From Nocardioides sp. cx-173 (GTDB lineage: Bacteria; Actinomycetota; Actinomycetes; Propionibacteriales; Nocardioidaceae), in contig NZ_CP088262.1 of assembly GCF_021117365.1 (NCBI RefSeq), forward strand, positions 1,996,001 to 2,060,000: 64,000 nucleotides of DNA. Reading direction: 5' to 3'. The position numbers and the translations under genes were made by a program. This document shows, one piece after another, positions 39,406 to 48,603 of the stretch (within the stretch, counting starts at the first letter, position 1; every line of letters begins with the position of its first letter). Below the pieces are notes generated by a model. It did not search any database. It had not been told where the DNA came from and was given only the letters and a program-made list of their open reading frames with translations.

Positions 39406-40977
39406 GTGAGCATCTCCGAGCAGACCGCGTCACAGGACGGCACCACACCGGTCCTGGAGACGGTGGGTGTCACCAAGACCTTCGGTGGCGTGCACGCCCT
39501 GCAGGGCGTGGACTTCCGGCTCTCGCCTGGGGAGATCCACGCCCTCGTCGGGGAGAACGGCGCCGGCAAGTCGACGCTGATCAAGGTCCTGACCGGCGTC
39601 TACACCCCCGACGCGGGGGAGGTCCGCTACGTGGGGGAGACCCAGCACTTCCGTCGTCCCTCCGACGCGCAGGACGTCGGCATCTCCACGATCTACCAGG
39701 AGGTCAACCTGGTCCCGTTGCTGAGCGTGGCGCGCAACATCTTCCTGGGCCGGGAGCCGCGCAACCGGGTGGGGCTGATCGACGTCCGCGCGATGAACCA
39801 GCGGGCCCGCGAGCTGATGCGGGAGCTGACCATCGACCTCGACGTCACCACCGAGCTCGGCCGCCTCGGTCTCGGCGCCCAGCAGATGGTCGCGCTGGCC
39901 CGTGCCATGTCGGTGGAGAGCCGGGTCGTGATCATGGACGAGCCCACCTCCTCCCTGGAGGCCAAGGAGGTCGCGACGCTCTTCGCCGTGGCGCGGCGGC
40001 TGCGCGAGCGGGGGGTCGGGCTGGTCTTCGTCTCGCACCGGCTCGACGAGCTCTGGGAGCTGTGCGACCGGGTCACGATCCTGCGCGACGGTAGCTGGGT
40101 GCACACCGGGCCGATGGCCGCCCTGAGCCGGCTCGAGCTCGTCTCGCAGATGCTGGGGCGCGACGTCGAGGAGGTGGCCTCCGAGGGCGCCACCGAGTTC
40201 GGCGCGTCGCACCGGCGCACCGGGGAGCCGGCCCTGGTCGTCTCGGGGATCGAGGTGCGCAACCGCCTGCACGGCATCGACCTGTCCGTGCGACCCGGCG
40301 AGGTCGTCGGGCTCGCCGGGCTCCTCGGCTCCGGGCGCAGCGAGACGGTCAAGGCCGTCTACGGCGCCCTGCACACCGACGGCGGCCAGGTGACGGTCTC
40401 GGGCAACAAGGTGCGACCCAACTCCGTACGCCGGGCGCTCAAGGCCGGGATCGCGCTGCTGTCCGAGGACCGCAAGGCGGAGGGGATCGTCCCGGACCTC
40501 TCCGTGCGCGACAACATCGCGCTGGCCGTCCTGCCCCGGGTCTCCCGCGGCGGCGTGGTCTCCGAGGCGCAGATCGACCGGCTGGTCGAGACGTTCATGC
40601 GGCGCCTGAAGATCAAGGCGTCGAGCCCGCAGCAGAAGGTGCGCGAGCTCTCCGGGGGCAACCAGCAGAAGGTGCTGATCGCCCGCTGGCTGTGCACCGA
40701 GCCGATCGTGTTCCTCCTCGACGAGCCCACCCGCGGCATCGACGTGGGGGCCAAGAGCGAGGTCCAGGCGCTCATCGACGAGCTCGCCCAGCAGGGCCTG
40801 GCCGTGGTGCTGATCTCCAGCGAGATGGAGGAGCTGGTGGAGGGAGCCGACCGGATCGTCGTGCTGCACGACGGCTCGGCGCGGGCCGAGCTGGACAGCA
40901 GTGACCTCAGCAGCTCCGAGCTGCTCCGGGCCCTCGCCGGGGACCGAGTGACTGCGAGCGAAGGAGAGGCATCGTGA
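39406..40977 (+). CDS. Sugar ABC transporter ATPase, tandem (YtfR/MglA type)
   Basis: A 523-residue protein with two ATPase halves. The first has Walker A GENGAGKST (49-57), Q-loop YQEVNLVP, an ABC signature LGLGAQQMVALARAMS and Walker B VVIMDEPTSSL. The second has the degenerate Walker A GLLGSGRSE typical of this class, LSGGNQQKVLIARWL and VFLLDEPTRGID. GTG start 8 bases after the binding-protein gene. It overlaps the first permease by GTGA. Confidence 0.95.
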   Translation: MSISEQTASQDGTTPVLETVGVTKTFGGVHALQGVDFRLSPGEIHALVGENGAGKSTLIKVLTGVYTPDAGEVRYVGETQHFRRPSDAQDVGISTIYQEVNLVPLLSVARNIFLGREPRNRVGLIDVRAMNQRARELMRELTIDLDVTTELGRLGLGAQQMVALARAMSVESRVVIMDEPTSSLEAKEVATLFAVARRLRERGVGLVFVSHRLDELWELCDRVTILRDGSWVHTGPMAALSRLELVSQMLGRDVEEVASEGATEFGASHRRTGEPALVVSGIEVRNRLHGIDLSVRPGEVVGLAGLLGSGRSETVKAVYGALHTDGGQVTVSGNKVRPNSVRRALKAGIALLSEDRKAEGIVPDLSVRDNIALAVLPRVSRGGVVSEAQIDRLVETFMRRLKIKASSPQQKVRELSGGNQQKVLIARWLCTEPIVFLLDEPTRGIDVGAKSEVQALIDELAQQGLAVVLISSEMEELVEGADRIVVLHDGSARAELDSSDLSSSELLRALAGDRVTASEGEAS

Positions 40978-41999
40978 CCGACACCGCGAGCCCCGCCACC
41001 ACCGGGGCGAGCACGCCGGAGCCGGCGGGCCGCAGCGGGGGCAGCGCCCCGCGCCGCCGCATCGACAGCGACTGGGTGCGCCGCAACGGCGTCTTCGTCG
41101 CGCTGCTGCTGCTGCTGGTCTTCAACCTGTTCTTCACCGACAACTTCGCCACGGAGGGCACGCTGCGGCTCCAGCTGGTGCAGGTGGCCCCGGTCCTGAT
41201 CGTGGCGCTCGGCATGGCGCTGGTGATCGGCACGGAGGGCATCGACCTGTCCGTCGGCGCCGTCATGGCCCTCGCCGCGGCCCTGATCCCGCTCTACATC
41301 GGCTACGGCACCGGCATCTCGATCGGCATCTCGCTCCTGGCCGGCGTCGTCGTGGGGCTGATCGCCGGGGTCCTGGTCGCCCACGTCGGCGTCCAGCCGA
41401 TCGTGGCGACGCTCGGGCTCATGGTGGCCGGGCGTGGCGTGGCCAACCTGTTCGGCGGGCAGATCAAGAGCATCCGCGACGAGGGCTTCCGCGAGCTCGG
41501 CACGGGCAGCGTCCTCGGGATCCCCTACGTCGTGGCCATCGCGGCGGTCGTCGCGGTCGTCGTCGGTCTGGTCGTACGCCGCTCGACCTACGGCCGTCAG
41601 CTGGTCGCCATCGGCGGCAACAAGCTCGCCGCCGAGCTGGCCGGGCTGCCGGTCAAGCGCGTGCTGGTGACGACGTACGTCGTCTCGGGCCTGCTCGCCG
41701 CCATGGCCGGCATCCTGCTGGCCGCGCGCTCGCAGGCCAGCGACCCGACCAAGCTCGGACTGCTCATGGAGCTCTCCGCGATCACGGCGGTGGTCATCGG
41801 CGGCACCCCGCTCTCGGGCGGGCAGGTGCGGATCCTCGGCACGGTCGCGGGGGCGCTGCTGATGCAGCTGATCACGGCCACGCTGATCTTCCACAACATC
41901 CCGGACTCCTCGGCACAGATCGTGCAGGCGGTGATCGTCATCGCGGCCGTCTACGTCCAGCTGGGGCGGGGCACGAGCAGGAAGCCGAGGAAGACATGA
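40974..41999 (+). CDS. Sugar ABC transporter permease 1 (YtfT-like)
   Basis: A 341-residue permease of the ribose/galactofuranose class with about nine to ten membrane segments after a 35-residue basic N-terminus. Family motifs are ALGMALVIGTEGIDLSVGAVMAL, VGVQPIVATLGLMVAGRGVANL and ALLMQLITATL. Two different permease genes follow the ATPase, as in E. coli ytfT-yjfF. GTGA overlap upstream and ATGA overlap downstream. Confidence 0.93.
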   Translation: MTDTASPATTGASTPEPAGRSGGSAPRRRIDSDWVRRNGVFVALLLLLVFNLFFTDNFATEGTLRLQLVQVAPVLIVALGMALVIGTEGIDLSVGAVMALAAALIPLYIGYGTGISIGISLLAGVVVGLIAGVLVAHVGVQPIVATLGLMVAGRGVANLFGGQIKSIRDEGFRELGTGSVLGIPYVVAIAAVVAVVVGLVVRRSTYGRQLVAIGGNKLAAELAGLPVKRVLVTTYVVSGLLAAMAGILLAARSQASDPTKLGLLMELSAITAVVIGGTPLSGGQVRILGTVAGALLMQLITATLIFHNIPDSSAQIVQAVIVIAAVYVQLGRGTSRKPRKT

Positions 42000-43003
42000 G
42001 CCTCACCGAGGCCGACCCCGCCACCGGCAACTCGCCCGAGGCTGCCATGGCCTCCCGGGCGCGCTTCGCGGCGCTGGTCCAGCGTCAGGGCGCCCTGGCG
42101 ATCTTCGTCCTGGTGATGGTCGTGGCGAGCTTCAGCTTCGACACGTTCCTGAGCCGCGGCAACCTCACCGGCATCGCGGTGCAGGCGTCGTTCCTGGCGA
42201 TGCTGGCCCTCGGGATGACGTTCGTGATCATGACCGGCGGCATCGACCTGTCGGTCGGCAGCGTCTTCGCCCTGGGCGGGGTGCTGGCGGCCTGGGGCTC
42301 CCAGCACGGCACCCTCGTGGCGTTCGCGCTGCCGCTCGGCGTGTGCGGGCTGATCGGGCTGGTGCAGGGGGTGGTCATCGCCCGAGGCGGGCTGCCGCCG
42401 TTCATCGTGACGCTGGCGGGCCTGCTCTTCGCCCGCGGGCTGCTGCTCCTGCTCACCGACGAGGGCGCCACCACCTACAAGGTCCCGGCCGGCTCGGCGT
42501 TCCGCAAGCTGGCGCAGAGCGAGCTCCTCGGGATCCCCTACCCGGTCCTGCTGGTGGTGCTCTTCTTCGCCATCGGCGCGCTGATCCTGCACCGCACCTC
42601 GTACGGCGCGACGGTGCTGGCGATCGGGGGACAGGAGGACGCCGCCGAGCTGATGGGGCTCCCGGTCCAGCGCACCAAGGTCGTCACCTACGTCGCCTCG
42701 GCCCTGCTGGCCGGCTTCGGCGGGATCATGATCGCCTCCTACACCTCCTCGGGGGTGACCATCCTGGGCGTCGGCCTGGAGCTGGAGGCCATCGCCGCCG
42801 TGGTGGTGGGCGGCACGCTGCTCACCGGCGGGGCCGGCACGATCCTGGGCACCCTGATCGGCGTCCTGCTGCTGCAGGTGATCAAGAACGTCATCAACCA
42901 GGTGGGCTCGCTCGACTCCGACTGGCAGGCCGTCGTCAGCGGCACCATCCTGCTCGGCGTCGTCACCCTCCAGCGCTGGCTGACCCGCGCCGAGCGCACC
43001 TAG
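41996..43003 (+). CDS. Sugar ABC transporter permease 2 (YjfF-like)
   Basis: A 335-residue second permease, related to but distinct from the first, likely forming a heterodimer with it. Motifs are MLALGMTFVIMTGGIDLSVGSVFALG, RGGLPPFIVTLAGLLFARGLLLLLTD and VGGTLLTGGAGTILGTLIGVLLLQVIKNVINQVG. Last gene of the importer operon; it converges on the PhyH gene with 15 bases between the stops. Confidence 0.93.
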   Translation: MSLTEADPATGNSPEAAMASRARFAALVQRQGALAIFVLVMVVASFSFDTFLSRGNLTGIAVQASFLAMLALGMTFVIMTGGIDLSVGSVFALGGVLAAWGSQHGTLVAFALPLGVCGLIGLVQGVVIARGGLPPFIVTLAGLLFARGLLLLLTDEGATTYKVPAGSAFRKLAQSELLGIPYPVLLVVLFFAIGALILHRTSYGATVLAIGGQEDAAELMGLPVQRTKVVTYVASALLAGFGGIMIASYTSSGVTILGVGLELEAIAAVVVGGTLLTGGAGTILGTLIGVLLLQVIKNVINQVGSLDSDWQAVVSGTILLGVVTLQRWLTRAERT

Positions 43004-43018
43004 CGAGCCGAGGGAGGG

Positions 43019-43855
43019 TCAGGCCTCGCCCATCACCAGGCCCTCGATCGTGTGCTTCTGGGTGATCGGGGTGAGCTCCTCGACCACCGGACACGACAGG
43101 TGTCGGCGCACCCGCTCGGGCAGCGCGTCCCAGAACCCCCGGGTCACGGCCAGATCGTGCTTCTCGTCGTTGCCGGCGCCCGGGGCGTCGACGCCGAGCA
43201 CCAGGACCGGGCGGGACTTCTCCGAGTGGTTCTGCGTGCCCCGGTGCACCGTCAGCGCGGATCGCGCGGAGATGTCACCCCGCTGCGGGTACTTGCGCAC
43301 GGCCAGCTCCTCGTAGCGGGAGTAGGCCGACGTCGGCGGGAACATGCCGTGCTCGAAGTCCTCCCCGGTGTCCCAGTGGGTCCCGGGCGCCACCTCGAAG
43401 GGGCCCATGTCCTCCGCGGTGTCGACGCAGGTGACGTTGAAGGCCAGCGAGGTGAGTCGCCTCTCCTCGCGCGTCTCGCGGGGACTGGGGAAGTCGCGGT
43501 GCCAGGGCTGGTTGACGGCGCCGGCGAACGGGATGTCGAAGCCGACCTCCACGATCGTGTAGTCCGGTCCGAGGACGGTCTCGCAGACCGCGCGCACCCA
43601 CGGGTGGTCGACCAGGTCGACGAAGCCGCGCAGGGCCTCGGGATGGACCTCGACGTAGTAGCGGTGCGGGCCGCGCCCCACGGCGCCGCCCTCGCGGGAG
43701 CGGGCCTCCTCGAAGGCGGCCTCCACGTCCTCGCGGAGCTGCTCGACCCACTCCTGTGAGAACGCGGACTTGCAGCCGACGATGCCGTCGGTCTGGATGG
43801 TGGATGAGATGACGTCCGGGTCGATCGGGACGTCGAGTGCTGCGGTGGTCGTCAT
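43019..43855 (-). CDS. PhyH-family Fe(II)/2-oxoglutarate oxygenase
   Basis: A 278-residue cupin-fold oxygenase of the phytanoyl-CoA dioxygenase family. The metal triad is visible as HRD in QPWHRDFPSPRE and a distal His in ALTVHRGTQNHSEKSRPVL, where the Arg would hold 2-oxoglutarate. The substrate is unknown; its place beside a sugar importer suggests oxidation of an imported compound or of a lipid. The ATG at 43855 follows GGAG by 5 bases; the longer frame upstream overlaps the operator region. Confidence 0.85.
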   Translation of the reverse strand: MTTTAALDVPIDPDVISSTIQTDGIVGCKSAFSQEWVEQLREDVEAAFEEARSREGGAVGRGPHRYYVEVHPEALRGFVDLVDHPWVRAVCETVLGPDYTIVEVGFDIPFAGAVNQPWHRDFPSPRETREERRLTSLAFNVTCVDTAEDMGPFEVAPGTHWDTGEDFEHGMFPPTSAYSRYEELAVRKYPQRGDISARSALTVHRGTQNHSEKSRPVLVLGVDAPGAGNDEKHDLAVTRGFWDALPERVRRHLSCPVVEELTPITQKHTIEGLVMGEA

Positions 43856-43890
43856 CGAAACTCCTGCCGAGTCGGGTGTCGGGATCAAGT

Positions 43891-43917
43891 TTGCAACGTT
43901 GCAATGCCACGTTGCAA
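43891..43917. promoter_or_regulatory. LacI-type operator between phyH-like and lacI-like genes
   Basis: TTGCAACGTTGCAA (43891-43904) is a perfect 14-base palindrome with a central CG, the typical LacI-family operator shape. A second ACGTTGCAA half-site follows at 43909-43917, 13 bases after the first. The sites sit between the divergent genes and could control both. Confidence 0.7.
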
Positions 43918-43944
43918 TACCCTGTGCCCGGGAGGTCCGGATTC

Positions 43945-44976
43945 ATGCCAGCCAAGCTCAAGGACGTGGCCGTCCGCGCCGGGGTCTCGGTGCGCACGGT
44001 GTCGAACGTCGTCAACACCCCCGAGGTCGTGGCCGAGGACACCCGGCGGCGGGTGCTCCTGGCCATCGAGGAGCTCGGCTACCGCCCCAACGTGGCCGCC
44101 CGCCAGCTGCGCCGCGGCCGCTCGGAGGTGATCGGCCTGGTCGTCCCGGAGATCGACTCGCCGTACTTCGCGGAGCTGGCCGCCTACGTCGTCCGTGCCG
44201 CCGAGGCCCGGGGCTGGACGGTGCACATCGAGCAGACCGACGGCAGCGGCCCGCGCGAGCGCGAGCTCCTCGACGGGGCGCGGGGTCAGGGCGTCGACGG
44301 GGTGATCTTCAGCCCGTGGTCGATGACCGCCGACGAGATCTCGCGCCGCACCGCCGCGCCGCCGGTGGTGATGCTGGGCGAGCAGCCCGGCGTGGGCGCC
44401 GTGGACCACGTCGCGGTCGACAACCGGGTGGCCGCCGCGAGCGCCACCCGGCACCTGCTCGCCTCCGGGCGCCGCAGGATCGCCGCCGTCGGGCTGCAGC
44501 CGCACTTGCGCAACCAGACGGCCCAGCACCGGCTGGCCGGCTACCGCGACGCGCTGGCCGAGGCCGGCGTACCGGACGACGAGCGCCTGCACGTCGCGGT
44601 CGAGCGGCTGCACCACGAGGACGGGGTCCGCGCGATGCGGCGCCTCGCCGAGCTCGACGAGCTGCCGGACGCGCTGTTCTGCTTCACCGACCAGCTGGCA
44701 CTGGGCGCGCTGCGGGCCTGTGCGAACCTGGGCCTGCGGGTCCCCGAGGACGTCGCCCTCGTGGGCTTCGACGACATCGAGGCCGGTCGCTACGCCGTCC
44801 CGAGCCTCACCACCGTCGGCCCCGACAAGCAGCGACTCGCCGAGGTGGTCCTGCGCTGCCTGGAGGAGCGGATGCGCGACCACGCGCTGCCCGGACGCGA
44901 CCTCGTGGTGCCGCACCGGCTGCTCGTGCGGGAGAGTGCGCCCGCCCCGGCGGACCCCGCGCCACGGGCAGAGTGA
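43945..44976 (+). CDS. LacI-family transcriptional regulator
   Basis: A 343-residue repressor. The N-terminal helix-turn-helix and hinge read KLKDVAVRAGVSVRTVSNVVN, then GYRPNVAARQLRRGRSEVIGLVVPEIDSPYFAEL. The effector domain has GVIFSPWSM, HVAVDNRVAAASATRHLL, GYRDALAEAG, FCFTDQLALGAL and VGFDDIEAGRYAVPSLTTV. It should respond to the sugar handled by the adjacent importer. The ATG at 43945 with GGGAGG upstream is preferred; longer frames cross the operator. Confidence 0.93.
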   Translation: MPAKLKDVAVRAGVSVRTVSNVVNTPEVVAEDTRRRVLLAIEELGYRPNVAARQLRRGRSEVIGLVVPEIDSPYFAELAAYVVRAAEARGWTVHIEQTDGSGPRERELLDGARGQGVDGVIFSPWSMTADEISRRTAAPPVVMLGEQPGVGAVDHVAVDNRVAAASATRHLLASGRRRIAAVGLQPHLRNQTAQHRLAGYRDALAEAGVPDDERLHVAVERLHHEDGVRAMRRLAELDELPDALFCFTDQLALGALRACANLGLRVPEDVALVGFDDIEAGRYAVPSLTTVGPDKQRLAEVVLRCLEERMRDHALPGRDLVVPHRLLVRESAPAPADPAPRAE

Positions 44977-45008
44977 CAACCGGTTCGCGCGGCGTCGAGC
45001 AACGTTCC

Positions 45009-45014
45009 TAGACT
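45009..45014 (+). promoter_or_regulatory. Leaderless -10 box for pheS
   Basis: TAGACT, 7 bases, GTG: the same hexamer and spacing as before def. No ribosome binding site is visible. Confidence 0.55.
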
Positions 45015-45021
45015 TCACCCC

Positions 45022-46119
45022 GTGTCCGGACCCAACAGCGACTACGACCCCGTGGAGGTCAGTGCCTTGCAGCCCGAAGAGGTGGCCGCCGCCCGAGACG
45101 CCGCGCTGGCGGCGTTCGCCGCGGCCCGCGACCTCGAAGAGCTCAAGGCGGCCCGCCTCGAGCACGCGGGGGACCGCTCGCCGCTGGCCCTGGCCAACCG
45201 CGAGATCGGGGCGCTGCCGCCGCAGGCGCGCAAGGAGGCCGGGCAGCGCGTCGGGCAGGCCCGGGGTGCGGTCAACCAGGCGCTCGCCGCGCGCCAGGAG
45301 GTGCTGGAGGCCGAGCACGAGGAGCGGATGCTGGCCGACGAGGCCGTGGACGTCACGGTCCCGACCGACCGCCTGCCCGCGGGAGCCCGCCACCCGCTGA
45401 CCACCGGCTCGGAGCTGATCGCCGACATCTTCGTGGCCATGGGGTGGGAGGTCGCGGAGGGCCCGGTCATCGAAGCCGAGTGGCTCAACTTCGACGCGCT
45501 CAACCTCGGTCCGGACCACCCGGCGCGCACCATGCAGGACACGTTCTGGACCGCGCCCGCCGAGGACCACCTGGTGCTGCGCACCCACACCTCGCCGGTC
45601 CAGGCGCGCACCATGCTCACCCGCGAGCCCCCGATCTACGTCGTGTGTCCCGGCCGGGTGTTCCGCACCGACGAGTACGACGCCACGCACAGCCCGATGT
45701 TCCACCAGGTCGAGGGGCTGGCCATCGACGAGGGCATCACGATGGCCCACCTCAAGGGCACGCTCGACCACTTCGCCGCCGCGATGTTCGGCGAGGGCAT
45801 CACGACCCGCTTCCGGCCGTCGTACTTCCCCTTCACCGAGCCCAGCGCCGAGGTGGACCTGGTCTGCTTCGTCTGCCGGGGCGTCGACGCCGACGCCTGC
45901 CGGACCTGCCGCGGCGAGGGCTGGATCGAGTGGGGCGGCTGCGGCGTGGTCAACCCGCGCGTGCTCACCGCCTGCGGCGTCGACCCGGAGCGCTACTCCG
46001 GCTTCGCCTTCGGCATGGGCATCGACCGCACCTTGATGTTCCGGCATGGACTCGAGGACCTGCGCGCGCTCTTCGAGGGCGACGTCCGCTTCACCACCGC
46101 CTTCGGAAGCGAGCTGTAG
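45022..46119 (+). CDS. pheS: Phenylalanyl-tRNA synthetase alpha subunit
   Basis: Catalytic class II subunit, 365 residues. An N-terminal coiled-coil (about 18-100) contacts tRNA. Class II motifs include [62 protein letters not shown] and the motif 3 region [18 protein letters not shown] Cys-rich insert ([15 protein letters not shown]), probably a zinc site, is present, as I recall for other actinobacterial PheS. pheT starts at the base after the stop. Confidence 0.97.
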   Translation: MSGPNSDYDPVEVSALQPEEVAAARDAALAAFAAARDLEELKAARLEHAGDRSPLALANREIGALPPQARKEAGQRVGQARGAVNQALAARQEVLEAEHEERMLADEAVDVTVPTDRLPAGARHPLTTGSELIADIFVAMGWEVAEGPVIEAEWLNFDALNLGPDHPARTMQDTFWTAPAEDHLVLRTHTSPVQARTMLTREPPIYVVCPGRVFRTDEYDATHSPMFHQVEGLAIDEGITMAHLKGTLDHFAAAMFGEGITTRFRPSYFPFTEPSAEVDLVCFVCRGVDADACRTCRGEGWIEWGGCGVVNPRVLTACGVDPERYSGFAFGMGIDRTLMFRHGLEDLRALFEGDVRFTTAFGSEL

Positions 46120-48600
46120 ATGAAGACCCCCGTCTCCTGGATCCGGGAGTACGTCGACCTGCCCGCCGAGGTCACCACCGACGAGCTGACCGCGCGCCTG
46201 ACCGCGCTCGGGCTCAAGCTCGAGGCGATCGAGCGACCCGGCGAGGCGATCACCGGCCCGCTCGTGGTCGGCCGGGTGCTCACCATGGAGCCCGAGCCGC
46301 AGAAGAACGGCAAGACCATCAACTGGTGCACCGTCGACGTCGGCGACGCCAACGGCACCGGCGAGCCGCAGGGGATCGTCTGCGGGGCGCACAACTTCGC
46401 CCCCGGAGATCTCGTCGTGGTCGTCCTGCCCGGCGGCGTCCTGCCCGGCGACTTCGCCATCTCCGCGCGCAAGACTTACGGCCACGTGTCGGCCGGGATG
46501 ATCTGCTCGGCTGCGGAGCTCGGTCTCGGCGAGGACCACGACGGCATCATCGTGCTGCCGCCCGACGCCGGCGCTCCCGGCGAGAGCGCCTTCGGGCTGC
46601 TCGGGCTCGACGAGGAGATCATCGAGTTCGAGATCAACCCCGACCGCGCCTACGCGCTCTCGCTGCGCGGCGTCGCCCGCGAGGCGGCCCTGGCCTACGG
46701 CGTGCCGTTCCACGACCCGGCCGCGCGCGAGGTGCCCGCGCCGGACGCCGACGGCTACCCCGTCATCATCGAGGACCCCGCCGGCTGCCCGGTCTTCGCC
46801 GCGAGGCGGGTCACCGGCTTCGACCCCACCGCGCCGACCCCGGCCTGGATGGCCCGGCGCCTCCAGCAGGCGGGCATGCGCCCGATCTCGCTGGGCGTCG
46901 ACGTGACCAACTACGTCATGCTCGAGCTCGGCCAGCCCATCCACGGCTACGACGGCGACCGGCTCGACGGCGCGCTGCACGTGCGCCGAGCCGTCGAGGG
47001 GGAGCGGCTCACCACCCTCGACGGCGTCCGGCGGGTCCTGTCGGAGGAGGACCTGGTCATCGTCGACGGATCCGGCCCCATCGGCCTGGCCGGCGTGATG
47101 GGCGGGGCCACCACCGAGCTCTCCGAGGCCACCACGCACGTGGTGATCGAGGCCGCCCACTGGGACGCCGTCTCGATGTTCCGCACCGGCAAGCGCCACA
47201 AGCTCTCCTCGGAGGCCGGCAAGCGCAACGAGCGCGGCGTCGACCCGCTGCTCCCGGCCGTCGCCGCCGACCGGGTCGCCGAGCTGCTGACGACGTACGG
47301 CGGCGGCACGATCGAGCCCGGCGCCACCCTGGTCGGGGTGGTCCCGGAGTCGCCGGCCATCCAGATCGACGCGGATCTGCCGGCGCGGATCACGGGCATG
47401 CCGATCACCCCCGAGACCACCGTCGCGCACCTCGAGGCGGTCGGCTGCGTCGTGCGGGCCGACGGCGGGCGCCTCACCGTCACCCCGCCGACCTGGCGAC
47501 CCGACGTCAGCGACCCCTACGACCTCGTCGAGGAGGTCGCGCGGATCGTCGGCTACGACCAGGTGCCGTCGGTGCTGCCCCGCGAGGCGGCGGGCCGCGG
47601 GCTCAGCCGGACCCAGCGGCTGCGCCGTAGGGTCGGGCGGCTCCTGGCCGGCGCCGGCTGCGTCGAGGTCGTGAGCTTCCCGTTCGTCGGCGAGGCGACC
47701 TTCGACGCGCTCGGGCTGGCGGGCGACGACGTATTGCGGCGCACGATCCGGCTGGCCAACCCGATCTCGTCGGAGGAGCCGTCCTACACGACGACCCTGC
47801 TGCCCGGGCTGCTGAAGGCCGCGGCGCGCAACCTCGGGCGCGGGGCCACCGGCGTCGCGCTCTTCGAGACCGGCACGGTCGCCTTCCCGGTCGACCGCGG
47901 CCCGGCGCCGATCTACGGCGTCGACCGCCGCCCCGACGACGCCGACCTGGCCAAGCTTCTCGAGGCGCTGCCCGAGCAGCCGCTGCACCTCGGGCTCGTG
48001 CTGGCCGGCGAGGGCGAGCGGTCCGGCTGGTGGGGCCCGGGCCGGGAGAGCGGCTGGGCCGACAGCCTGGCCCTGGTGCGCCGGCTGGCCCGTGACCTGG
48101 GCGTCGAGCTCACGGTCTCCTCGGACTCGCGCGCGCCCTGGCATCCCGGGCGGTGCGCCCGGCTCGAGGTCGGCGGGGTCGAGTTCGGCCACGCCGGCGA
48201 GCTGCACCCCAAGGTCTGCAAGGCGTTCGGCCTGCCGGCGCGCAGTGCGGCGGTCGAGCTCGACCTGGACTTCCTGATGAGCCGTGCGGTCGAGGTGGTG
48301 ACGGGGCCCGAGCTGTCCTCGTTCCCGCTGGCGAAGGAGGACGTCGCGCTGGTCGTCGACGCCGACACCACGGTGGCCGAGGTCGAGTCTGCCCTGCGGG
48401 AGGGAGCGGGCGACCTGCTGGAGTCGATCCGGCTCTTCGACGTCTTCACCGGCGACCAGGTCGGCGAGGGGCGCAAGTCGCTCGCGTTCGCGCTGCGCTT
48501 CCGCGCCCCCGACCGCACCCTCACCGAGGAGGACACGGGTGCGGCGCGCGACGCGGCCGTCGCGGTGGCCGCCGAGCGTTGCGGCGCGGTGCAGCGCTAG
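46120..48600 (+). CDS. pheT: Phenylalanyl-tRNA synthetase beta subunit
   Basis: An 826-residue editing and tRNA-binding subunit. In order it has an N-terminal B1 domain, an EMAP/OB tRNA-binding domain (about 45-155, ending near SAGMICSAAELGLG), B3/B4 editing with DVTNYVMLELGQPIHGYD and GKRNERGVDPLLP, B5 (PTWRPDVSDPYDLVEEVARIVGYD), a pseudo-catalytic core with NPISSEEPSY, and a C-terminal anticodon-binding FDX-ACB domain ending KSLAFALRFRAPDRTLTEED. ATG directly after the pheS stop. Confidence 0.97.
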   Translation: MKTPVSWIREYVDLPAEVTTDELTARLTALGLKLEAIERPGEAITGPLVVGRVLTMEPEPQKNGKTINWCTVDVGDANGTGEPQGIVCGAHNFAPGDLVVVVLPGGVLPGDFAISARKTYGHVSAGMICSAAELGLGEDHDGIIVLPPDAGAPGESAFGLLGLDEEIIEFEINPDRAYALSLRGVAREAALAYGVPFHDPAAREVPAPDADGYPVIIEDPAGCPVFAARRVTGFDPTAPTPAWMARRLQQAGMRPISLGVDVTNYVMLELGQPIHGYDGDRLDGALHVRRAVEGERLTTLDGVRRVLSEEDLVIVDGSGPIGLAGVMGGATTELSEATTHVVIEAAHWDAVSMFRTGKRHKLSSEAGKRNERGVDPLLPAVAADRVAELLTTYGGGTIEPGATLVGVVPESPAIQIDADLPARITGMPITPETTVAHLEAVGCVVRADGGRLTVTPPTWRPDVSDPYDLVEEVARIVGYDQVPSVLPREAAGRGLSRTQRLRRRVGRLLAGAGCVEVVSFPFVGEATFDALGLAGDDVLRRTIRLANPISSEEPSYTTTLLPGLLKAAARNLGRGATGVALFETGTVAFPVDRGPAPIYGVDRRPDDADLAKLLEALPEQPLHLGLVLAGEGERSGWWGPGRESGWADSLALVRRLARDLGVELTVSSDSRAPWHPGRCARLEVGGVEFGHAGELHPKVCKAFGLPARSAAVELDLDFLMSRAVEVVTGPELSSFPLAKEDVALVVDADTTVAEVESALREGAGDLLESIRLFDVFTGDQVGEGRKSLAFALRFRAPDRTLTEEDTGAARDAAVAVAAERCGAVQR

Positions 48601-48603
48601 CGG

